Made by a program: the position numbers and the translations under genes
In this document: piece by piece, positions 1 to 5,244 of the stretch
Position numbering within the stretch: the stretch's first letter is position 1
Layout of the letters: each line of letters begins with the position of its first letter
Notes under the pieces: generated by a model
Databases searched by the model: none
Told to the model about the DNA's origin: nothing
What the model saw: only the letters and a program-made list of their open reading frames with translations
Assembly (NCBI GenBank): GCA_021769025.1
Contig: JAETTS010000097.1
Location: forward strand, 1-8,303
Origin: Enterocloster bolteae
GTDB lineage: Bacteria > Bacillota_A > Clostridia > Lachnospirales > Lachnospiraceae
Length of the DNA: 8,303 nucleotides
Reading direction: 5' to 3'

Positions 1-29
1 TCCCCTTGGGGTCATTTATAAGTTAATAT

Positions 30-100
30 GGCGACGTAGCCAAGCGGTAAGGCACGGGTCTGCAACACCCTTATCACCGGTCCGATTCCGGTCGTCGCCT
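30..100 (+). tRNA. tRNA-Cys (anticodon GCA), atypical
   Basis: The stretch folds as a full cloverleaf. The acceptor stem GGCGACG (30-36) pairs with CGTCGCC (93-99), the D stem is GCC/GGC (39-41/51-53), the anticodon arm is 55-71 with anticodon GCA at 62-64, and the T stem ACCGG/CCGGT is 76-80/88-92. The discriminator base is U (position 100), the usual base of tRNA-Cys. No CCA is encoded (CTC follows), so CCA must be added enzymatically. Three features are unusual: the first anticodon-stem pair is a C-U mismatch (55/71), the base ending the anticodon loop is C (66) where A is usual, and the T loop reads TCCGATT, so the near-universal U55 is C. It may be a second, diverged tRNA-Cys copy. No promoter is clear in the 29 bases available upstream. 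Confidence 0.93.
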
Positions 101-107
101 CTCAGAA

Positions 108-138
108 AGAATCACGTATATGTGGTTCTTTTTATTTT
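108..138 (+). terminator. Intrinsic terminator after tRNA-Cys
   Basis: AGAATCAC (108-115) pairs with GTGGTTCT (122-129), with one G-U pair and a six-base loop, and is followed by a T-rich run (129-138). It lies eight bases after the tRNA and 34 bases before the next start codon, so the hydrolase gene downstream has little room for its own promoter. Confidence 0.85.
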
Positions 139-171
139 AGTTAAAAACAAAAAGCAGGGAGAGGCAATACC

Positions 172-1257
172 ATGAGGACAAGGAAGATGAAAAGGTGGCT
201 GTCAATTATACTGGCAGGCCTGGCGGCGGTGATTCTTATTGCAGCGGCAGGAGGGGCATTCCTGTTCCGGCATGAGTTAAAGACGTTGCACTCGCTTAAA
301 AAGGTGGATGACAATGTGCTGTATACCATGAAGTATGATGGGGATTATGGATTTGATGAATTTCTGGAGACAGGGGCCAGCAGTGACAGTGAGCTGGTGG
401 AATTTGTGACGAATCGTCTGTTAAAGGGAATTCCGCTGGAATTTTCTATTCCTGACTTAGGCTGCTCTACCTTCAGCGCACAGACAGAGGACGGGGCCCG
501 CATATTCGGCCGGAATTTTGATCTGACGTATTCGCCGGCCATGTTCGTATTAACAGAGCCAGCCAACGGTTATCGTTCCATGTCAACAGTCAACCTGGCA
601 TTTCTGGGGTTTGGAGAGGACAAGCTGCCGGATACATTGAAACGCAAAATTATAACGCTGGCAGCGCCCTATGCCCCTTTGGACGGTGTGAATGAAAAGG
701 GGCTGGCGGTGGCTGTTCTGCGCATTGGCGATGAGCCTACAAACCAGGATACGGGAAAGACAGATATTACCACCACCACGGCTATACGTCTTATGCTGGA
801 TAAGGCCGCCAATGTGGATGAGGCCCTGGAACTACTGGCACAATACGACATGCACTCGTCGGCCGGGAGCTGCTACCACTTCCAGCTGGCAGATGCACAG
901 GGCAACAGTGCGGTGGCAGAGTATATTGATAATGAATTTGAAGTTATCGGAAAAAAAGGAGATTACCAGGCTGCAACGAATTTCCTGCTGTCAGAGAAGA
1001 AATTTAATTTTGGAAATGGACAGGACCGTTATGAGATATTGGAACAGGCATTGGGAGAATGTGCCGGCATTGTTAGGGATGAGCAGGAGGCTATGGACCT
1101 GTTGGAAGCTGCGTCTAAGGACTGGCATGTGTCTGAGACAACAGGACGTCTTAATGCCACACAGTGGTCCATTGTATATAATTGCACGGACCTTACAGCC
1201 AGTGTGGTTACCGGGAGGCAGTATGACAAGCCTGCCCATGAATTCAGTCTTAAATAG
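172..1257 (+). CDS. Linear amide C-N hydrolase, choloylglycine hydrolase / acid ceramidase-like Ntn hydrolase, membrane-anchored
   Basis: A 361-residue protein of the N-terminal-nucleophile family that cleaves linear amides (bile salt hydrolase, penicillin V acylase and acid ceramidase/NAAA relatives). A basic start and a hydrophobic segment at about residues 9-32 suggest a signal anchor that places the enzyme outside the cell. The candidate nucleophile is Cys98 (D-L-G-C-S-T), followed at the family's spacing by Arg114 and Asp117 (G-R-N-F-D); the N-E-K-G motif (Asn174) and Asn270 (A-T-N-F) match further active-site positions, and Arg286 may be the distal Arg. Because Cys98 is internal, activation should need cleavage between Gly97 and Cys98, as in the ceramidase-type members. 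The start has a good site (GGGAGAGG, 158-165). The substrate cannot be read from sequence; a bile-salt role is not implied. The gene probably relies on transcription entering through the tRNA region. Confidence 0.85.
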   Translation: MRTRKMKRWLSIILAGLAAVILIAAAGGAFLFRHELKTLHSLKKVDDNVLYTMKYDGDYGFDEFLETGASSDSELVEFVTNRLLKGIPLEFSIPDLGCSTFSAQTEDGARIFGRNFDLTYSPAMFVLTEPANGYRSMSTVNLAFLGFGEDKLPDTLKRKIITLAAPYAPLDGVNEKGLAVAVLRIGDEPTNQDTGKTDITTTTAIRLMLDKAANVDEALELLAQYDMHSSAGSCYHFQLADAQGNSAVAEYIDNEFEVIGKKGDYQAATNFLLSEKKFNFGNGQDRYEILEQALGECAGIVRDEQEAMDLLEAASKDWHVSETTGRLNATQWSIVYNCTDLTASVVTGRQYDKPAHEFSLK

Positions 1258-1261
1258 CAAT

Positions 1262-2515
1262 CTATTCTTTTGCGGAGAGCAGTCTCTTGACTGTCTTTCC
1301 GCTGTTGTTTTTTGGAAGGTTTTCATGGAATATAATATCTCTGGGAATTTCCCAGGATTCCAGATAATCATTCAGCCCCCTTTTTATAATACGGCGCAGG
1401 GAAACTGCATCCTGGCCGGAAGGATTGGGCACTGTGAGGACAACATGGGCCTGCAGGGCATTGTTTTGAAGAATAACAGCGGCTTCCTGTATCTGAGTCA
1501 GGGAGTTCAGGGCATTTTCTATTTTTACAGCTGAGACTTTTCTTCCGTGAATATTATATACATTGTCTTTACGGCCATTAAAATAAAGATAACCTTTATG
1601 GTCTGTATAGCCCATATCGCCAACGCTGTAAGGTCCCGTGATTCCTATGGCGGAATAGGGAGTATCAACATAGATTTCGCCGTTACGGAGGGTTACATCC
1701 ACGCCGGGAAAGGGTTTGCCGATACAGGCAGGATTATCATTCATTTCCTGGTCTGTCAGCCAGGTGACATAGCTCAGTTCACTGGCCCCATAATAGAGGA
1801 AACAGCAGCTGTTGGGATAGGCTGCTTTTAAAAGGACTATATCCCCGTGGCCAAGGCTCTGGGAACCGGCCAGGATGGTCTTGATATCAGGGCTGGGATG
1901 GGAGATATATTTTGCCAGGAGCCGGAGCTTGGAGGGGATGAGATAGAGGGCGTCCGCATGGTGAAGCTCTATTTCCCTGCACCAGACAAAAGGATTTACA
2001 TGGGAAGCAGTGATGATGGATGCCCCTAGTGACAGAAGAGACAGATACAGATTCAGATTGCCGGTGAATGCCAGGCTGCCATGAGCAAAGAGCCGTGTTT
2101 GGGCAGTCATTCCAAAGATTGCATTTTGGGTAGGAAAGAAGGAGGCCCAGCTATCCAGGGTACGGAACCATAGTTTGGGCTGACCCGTTGAACCGCTGGT
2201 AAGCACTCCCATACAGGCTCCGGCAGGGATTCCCTCAGTTATAAGGGATTCAGGAACATATTTCATGTCCGCAGGCACAATGACAGGAATATGGGATGTA
2301 CCGCTTAACGCCAGAAACTGTACCAGCTGGCCGTGCACAGACGCTGCCCTGATCCATGCTGCGGAAGGCACAGACGGTTCCGGGGTCAGGGAACGGATAC
2401 GGCAGGCTTCCCTGGTAAGCATGCCGTATGTATAAAACCGGCCGTTTTCGACCAGGGCTGTCCTGTGGGGAGGAATTGACTGAATCAGAGAGAGATAATC
2501 CGTAGAATGTTTCAT
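1262..2515 (-). CDS. AMP-forming acyl-CoA ligase (ANL superfamily), biotin-operon member, YhfT-like
   Basis: A 417-residue adenylate-forming enzyme that should activate a carboxylic acid with ATP and load it on CoA. Core motifs are present in order: the P-loop T-S-G-S-T-G-Q-P-K (106-114), Y-G-A-S-E (242-246), Y-S-V-G-D (296-300), the hinge region R-K-D (315-317) with I-H-G-R-K-V (322-327), and the C-terminal P-K-N-N-S-G-K (401-407) with Lys407 as the expected catalytic lysine. The protein is about 100 residues shorter than common acyl-CoA ligases, the reduction being in the N-terminal part. The start at 2515 is preferred over the in-frame ATG at 2542 because AGGAG lies seven bases before it, while the upstream ATG has none. 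It is the last gene of the operon, 45 bases after the thiolase, and stops four bases from the convergent hydrolase. The gene family matches B. subtilis yhfT. The substrate is unknown. Confidence 0.85.
   Translation of the reverse strand: MKHSTDYLSLIQSIPPHRTALVENGRFYTYGMLTREACRIRSLTPEPSVPSAAWIRAASVHGQLVQFLALSGTSHIPVIVPADMKYVPESLITEGIPAGACMGVLTSGSTGQPKLWFRTLDSWASFFPTQNAIFGMTAQTRLFAHGSLAFTGNLNLYLSLLSLGASIITASHVNPFVWCREIELHHADALYLIPSKLRLLAKYISHPSPDIKTILAGSQSLGHGDIVLLKAAYPNSCCFLYYGASELSYVTWLTDQEMNDNPACIGKPFPGVDVTLRNGEIYVDTPYSAIGITGPYSVGDMGYTDHKGYLYFNGRKDNVYNIHGRKVSAVKIENALNSLTQIQEAAVILQNNALQAHVVLTVPNPSGQDAVSLRRIIKRGLNDYLESWEIPRDIIFHENLPKNNSGKTVKRLLSAKE
1272..1313 (+). terminator. Intrinsic terminator of the hydrolase gene, embedded in the convergent ligase gene
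   Basis: A 13-pair stem joins 1272-1284 to 1289-1302, with one bulged T (1294), one G-U pair and a four-base TCTT loop. It is followed by TGTTGTTTTTT (1303-1313). It starts 15 bases after the hydrolase stop codon and lies entirely within the last codons of the opposite-strand acyl-CoA ligase, including its catalytic lysine codon. The T tract is on the + strand only, so it should stop rightward transcription. Confidence 0.8.
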
Positions 2516-2522
2516 GGGAGGA

Positions 2523-2527
2523 CTCCT
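2523..2527 (-). promoter_or_regulatory. Ribosome binding site that sets the ligase start
   Basis: AGGAG on the minus strand lies seven bases before the ATG at 2515. The upstream ATG at 2542 is preceded by pyrimidine-rich sequence without a Shine-Dalgarno match. Confidence 0.75.
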
Positions 2528-2560
2528 TTTGACGTATGACATTTGGGGAGATGATACTGA

Positions 2561-3751
2561 TTACCGTTCCAAAAGAATGGCGCTTCCGATTCCGCCTGCG
2601 GCAGCCGCGCAGCAGATGCCCCGGCAGCTTTTTGACAGCTCCATGGATCTCATAAGATGGAGAAGGATAATGGCACCGGAAGCCCCATAGGGATGTCCAT
2701 AGGCCAGGGCGCCGCCCAACGGATTGTAACGGGATGCCTTATCCGGATACGCCCGGTTGATGAGAACATCAATGGCAGCAAACGCCTCGTTGCACTCAAT
2801 GGCTCCTATGTCATCCATTGAGAGTCCGCTGCGTTCTAAAAGCCCCCTGACAGCAGGAAGCACGGAGGCAGGGCTCATAAGAGGGTCAGCTCCAACCGTA
2901 CAGGCATTAGAAAAGCGGAAACAGGAGGAGAGTTTGTGCTTTTTCAGATACTGTTCTGAGCAGAGAAGAAGGAATGCAGCCCCGTCATTCATGGTACAGG
3001 CATTAGCAGCGTTGAGATACCGGCCATCCTTCAGGACGCAGGGCAGCCGGTCCAGCAGACGCTGATTCAGGCGGGGGCGGATTCCCTCGTCATGGGCAAG
3101 GCCATATACAGGGACAATAATGCCGTCAAGAAGGCCTTCCCGGGCTGTTCTGTACGCCCGCCTGTGGCTTTCCAGCACCCAGGCATCCATTTCTTCTGGG
3201 GTTATATGATAATGGCATATAGTCTTTTCCGCACCCTGCAGCATCACGTCCTCACGATGCGGGCCGGGAATAAATTTGGCAGTGCTGTATGTCAGGGAAA
3301 GATCCGTCCTGTGGGCATTGCAAATGCCGGCAGGATTACCGGAAAGAGTATCATCATGGGCGGCAGCGTATGGATGGTTAGGGTTATAGCAGCGCATGGG
3401 CTGGGTGGAACTGCTTTCAAAACCTCCGGCAATTACCAGATCAGCCAGACCGCTCTGTATCCTGGCGGCGGCTGTTATGACGGCCTCCAGGGAGGAAGCG
3501 CACTGAAGGTCCACTGTAAAGGAAGGAATGGATTCTGAAAGTCCTGCTTCCAGCGCCATAAGGCGGGTAATGTTGCCTCCTCCTCCCACACAGTTGCCGC
3601 AGATTATCATATCAATCTTTGACGGCTGATACCGGTTGGTCAGTTCCTTTAACACAGCCGCTCCCAGATGCTCGGCGGGGACATGCCGGTATGCGCTGTT
3701 TCTGACGCCGATATAGCTGCGGAGTCCGCCCAGTATGAATACCTTGTCCAT
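2561..3751 (-). CDS. Thiolase family protein (acetyl-CoA acetyltransferase-like, YhfS-like) with altered second catalytic Cys
   Basis: A 396-residue thiolase fold protein; the family joins or cleaves acyl-CoA at the beta-keto bond. Visible family marks are the nucleophile Cys84 in D-L-Q-C-A-S-S, the N-E-A-F motif (Asn321) and G-H-P (His353). In the C-terminal signature, an ungapped comparison with the usual C-I-G-G-G-x-G puts Ala383 where the acid/base Cys (Cys378 of the Zoogloea enzyme) belongs; Cys380 and Cys381 lie two or three residues earlier. The enzyme may therefore be slow, use one of the shifted cysteines, or work with a Cys-His-Asn set like that of KAS III condensing enzymes. The start has AGGGGGA just upstream and lies ten bases after bioY. 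It is the third gene of the biotin-type operon, corresponding to B. subtilis yhfS. Family assignment is firm; the reaction is not. Confidence 0.87.
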   Translation of the reverse strand: MDKVFILGGLRSYIGVRNSAYRHVPAEHLGAAVLKELTNRYQPSKIDMIICGNCVGGGGNITRLMALEAGLSESIPSFTVDLQCASSLEAVITAAARIQSGLADLVIAGGFESSSTQPMRCYNPNHPYAAAHDDTLSGNPAGICNAHRTDLSLTYSTAKFIPGPHREDVMLQGAEKTICHYHITPEEMDAWVLESHRRAYRTAREGLLDGIIVPVYGLAHDEGIRPRLNQRLLDRLPCVLKDGRYLNAANACTMNDGAAFLLLCSEQYLKKHKLSSCFRFSNACTVGADPLMSPASVLPAVRGLLERSGLSMDDIGAIECNEAFAAIDVLINRAYPDKASRYNPLGGALAYGHPYGASGAIILLHLMRSMELSKSCRGICCAAAAGGIGSAILLER

Positions 3752-3761
3752 ATAGGTCCCC

Positions 3762-4313
3762 CTAACGTGCCCGCTGGGCGTTTGACAGACTTATCTGCAC
3801 CGGCTTTGCAATCAGGGCGGCAGCAAAGCATTTAAAAATGTCAAGGGGAATAAACGGGATTACGGCGGCTGTAAAGGTAGCTGCCCAGTCCATTCCGGTT
3901 ATGAATTTCATATACGCACTTCCCACCAGATAGATTACCGGCATTCCCACCAGAATGGTCACCAGGCAATACCGCTTAAAGCTGTAATATGTTCCCTTTA
4001 ACCATGACATGAGGATGACAGCTGGAATCCATGACATGATATAGCCTCCTGTTGGGCCAAACAGTTTTCCGGGACCGCCCATGGCGCCGGAGAATACAGG
4101 CAGACCAGTCAGTCCGAGAAGAATATACACGACCATGGTAAATGCTGCCTGCCTGGGAGTGAGAAGCAGTGCAATAAGGTTGACAACCAGGGTCTGGGCT
4201 GTAAGGCTGGCCGGTGTGAATGGAAGGGGGATGACAATATAAGCGGAAACGCATATCAATGCAGTCAGCAGTGCCATTTTTGTGAGTTCCATGGTGTTGA
4301 ATTTCTGGTTCAT
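3762..4313 (-). CDS. bioY: BioY, biotin-binding S component of an ECF transporter
   Basis: A 183-residue hydrophobic membrane protein that binds biotin and, with a shared EcfA/EcfA'/EcfT energizing module, imports it. About six membrane segments can be seen. The BioY signature covers residues 67-91, with G-L-P-V-F followed by a Gly-rich loop and G-P-T-G-G-Y; a late P-L-D-I-F-K (156-161) is also typical. The length matches the usual 180-200 residues. The start at 4313 has GGAGG five to six bases upstream; the longer open frame to 4517 only overlaps the upstream gene and encodes non-BioY sequence. Two bases separate it from the hot-dog gene's stop, so the two are likely translationally coupled. 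No ecfA or ecfT gene is in the window, as expected for a group II S component. The BirA-type operator ahead of the operon agrees with a biotin role. Confidence 0.95.
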   Translation of the reverse strand: MNQKFNTMELTKMALLTALICVSAYIVIPLPFTPASLTAQTLVVNLIALLLTPRQAAFTMVVYILLGLTGLPVFSGAMGGPGKLFGPTGGYIMSWIPAVILMSWLKGTYYSFKRYCLVTILVGMPVIYLVGSAYMKFITGMDWAATFTAAVIPFIPLDIFKCFAAALIAKPVQISLSNAQRAR

Positions 4314-4315
4314 GA

Positions 4316-4945
4316 TTACCTCCGTTTTTGAGTTTGGTCTGATGTGTGAATGGTCATGGTAAAACAGGTAGCGCTGCCCATGGTTCCTGTTACTATATTG
4401 TTTTTTTGTTCCAGACGGACAGAACCGCCTGTATGGACAGGACGCAGGAACCGTATGGACAGAGTTTCTGCAGGTCTGTGGGAGCTGTACATTTCCTCCA
4501 GCCGGCTGAGAATCCACAGGCCGGGAATGACTGCATTTGGCCCATGGTGAATTGGGTTGGAATCCCCGGAATCAGCCAGGAAGCGATCAAGACATTTCTG
4601 GGGGAAGGTCATAGTCATCTGACCCGGCATACATCCAGATGCCATACACCCAGAAGTGGGAGGGGAAGCAGCCTGGCTGGCAGGAAAAGTAGAGGCTTTG
4701 GCCCCCCAGGAATCCCTGAGAACCTTAATGTCCACCAGACAGATTTCAAGAGACTGGCAGGGCCGGCGGCAGGCATCATATGATGTAGTTTCCAACAGGA
4801 CATATCCCCGAGCAGCCTTTTGGGGTATGGATTCGCATGATACAGGTTCCGAATGGCTGTGGATACAATACCGGGCCTTTCCAATCACCCACCCGTCAAA
4901 ATCCTTTTGTCCCCATTGGCAGGCAGCTTGTATGAGCTTTATCAT
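4316..4945 (-). CDS. MaoC-like hot-dog fold protein (enoyl-thioester hydratase-like) with an unrecognised N-terminal half
   Basis: A 209-residue protein, first in the biotin-type operon. The C-terminal part (about 115-200) carries S-G-D-S-N-P-I-H (126-133), the hydratase 2 motif of MaoC / PhaJ enzymes, followed by a P-G turn (141-142). Asp128 and His133 match the catalytic pair that adds water to trans-2-enoyl-CoA. About 80 residues follow the motif, shorter than in PhaJ. The first ~115 residues are not recognised; they look beta-rich and contain many cysteines (9, 27, 37, 59, 63, 69, 100, 105, 118). The start at 4945 is chosen because AGAGAGG lies eight bases upstream; the ATG at 4972 sits only about five bases from the predicted transcription start and has no binding site. 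It is two bases from bioY. It could also be a non-catalytic acyl-thioester binding protein. Confidence 0.7.
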   Translation of the reverse strand: MIKLIQAACQWGQKDFDGWVIGKARYCIHSHSEPVSCESIPQKAARGYVLLETTSYDACRRPCQSLEICLVDIKVLRDSWGAKASTFPASQAASPPTSGCMASGCMPGQMTMTFPQKCLDRFLADSGDSNPIHHGPNAVIPGLWILSRLEEMYSSHRPAETLSIRFLRPVHTGGSVRLEQKNNIVTGTMGSATCFTMTIHTSDQTQKRR

Positions 4946-4953
4946 ATTGGATA

Positions 4954-4960
4954 CCTCTCT
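4954..4960 (-). promoter_or_regulatory. Ribosome binding site that sets the hot-dog gene start
   Basis: AGAGAGG on the minus strand lies eight bases before the ATG at 4945. It supports that start over the ATG at 4972, which would produce an almost leaderless message from the promoter at 4985-5013. Confidence 0.75.
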
Positions 4961-4984
4961 GAAATCTGTCATTATATTTTACTT

Positions 4985-5013
4985 ATTATAGAGAGTCAGC
5001 GGCTGATTGTCAA
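4985..5013 (-). promoter_or_regulatory. Sigma-A promoter of the biotin-type operon
   Basis: On the minus strand, TTGACA (5013-5008) and TATAAT (4990-4985) are separated by exactly 17 bases, a perfect consensus. Transcription should begin near 4977-4979, about 33 bases before the chosen start of the hot-dog gene. The -35 box lies inside one arm of the BirA-type operator. Confidence 0.9.
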
Positions 5014-5038
5014 CATAAAATAGAATTTTGGTTAACAA
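5007..5038. promoter_or_regulatory. BirA (biotin repressor) operator
   Basis: TTGTCAAC (5007-5014) and GTTAACAA (5031-5038) form an inverted repeat with a 16-base spacer, one mismatch from perfect symmetry. This matches the conserved BirA box of Firmicutes (TTGTTAAC, about 15-16 bases, GTTAACAA). One arm covers the -35 box of the operon promoter, so bound BirA-biotinyl-AMP would block RNA polymerase when biotin is plentiful. The bioY gene downstream supports the assignment. Confidence 0.9.
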
Positions 5039-5082
5039 TTAAAAAGTATCATTGGCAGGCACCTGCTGGAAGGTATTCATTG

Positions 5083-5125
5083 CCACATGTTCGCTAATGG
5101 CATGAGGCTGCAATTAGCGCGGTGG
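5083..5125. repeat. Inverted-repeat element in the divergent spacer
   Basis: CGCTAAT (5092-5098) and ATTAGCG (5113-5119) are a perfect inverted repeat, enclosed by CCAC (5083-5086) and GTGG (5122-5125). Together they could form a two-step hairpin. A second small palindrome, GCAGG-CA-CCTGC, lies just before it (5055-5066). There is no T tract, so it is not a terminator. Function unknown; it may be a protein site or a remnant of a dispersed repeat. Confidence 0.45.
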
Positions 5126-5139
5126 AAACAGAGACAGAA

Positions 5140-5168
5140 TTGACAATACTGGGAATCAATGACATAGA
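5140..5168 (+). promoter_or_regulatory. Possible promoter of the exonuclease gene
   Basis: TTGACA (5140-5145) is followed after 17 bases by CATAGA (5163-5168), which matches only three of six -10 positions. A TATAAT at 5225-5230 lacks a -35 partner and would leave almost no leader before the start codon at 5245. Neither is convincing; the first is the better candidate. Confidence 0.35.
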
Positions 5169-5178
5169 AAGCCCCTTT

Positions 5179-5198
5179 CCATATCCTTTCCGATATGG
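5179..5198. repeat. Perfect 7-bp inverted repeat upstream of the exonuclease gene
   Basis: CCATATC (5179-5185) and GATATGG (5192-5198) are separated by six bases. It lies just downstream of the possible promoter and 46 bases before the start codon, so it could be an operator or a leader hairpin. No regulator can be named. Confidence 0.45.
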
Positions 5199-5244
5199 TA
5201 AGATAGGTAAGTAAATTGAGATTGTATAATGACAGGATGAAAAG

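Noticed and set aside
1..12. CCCCTTGGGG palindrome at the window edge
   Set aside because: Too short and without a loop or T tract; probably the end of an upstream element that cannot be judged.
692..1534. 280-residue open frame on the + strand
   Set aside because: It is a frame-shifted shadow of the amide hydrolase gene, runs into the opposite-strand ligase, is rich in Trp/Arg/Cys and has no recognisable domain.
3092..3538. 148-residue open frame on the + strand
   Set aside because: It lies wholly inside the thiolase gene on the opposite strand, which has all family motifs; no separate ribosome binding site or domain.
3762..4517. 251-residue version of BioY starting at 4517
   Set aside because: The extra N-terminal residues are out-of-frame hot-dog coding sequence; a GGAGG-supported ATG at 4313 gives a normal-length BioY.
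4346..4783. 145- and 111-residue + strand frames across 4346-4991
   Set aside because: Both are antisense to the hot-dog gene, without domains or initiation signals.
4316..4972. Hot-dog gene starting at 4972
   Set aside because: That ATG lies about five bases after the predicted transcription start and has no Shine-Dalgarno; the ATG at 4945 has one. A leaderless start cannot be fully excluded.
5225..5230. TATAAT just before the exonuclease gene as a -10 box
   Set aside because: No -35 at the right distance (GATAGG), and the leader would be too short to hold the ribosome binding site comfortably.
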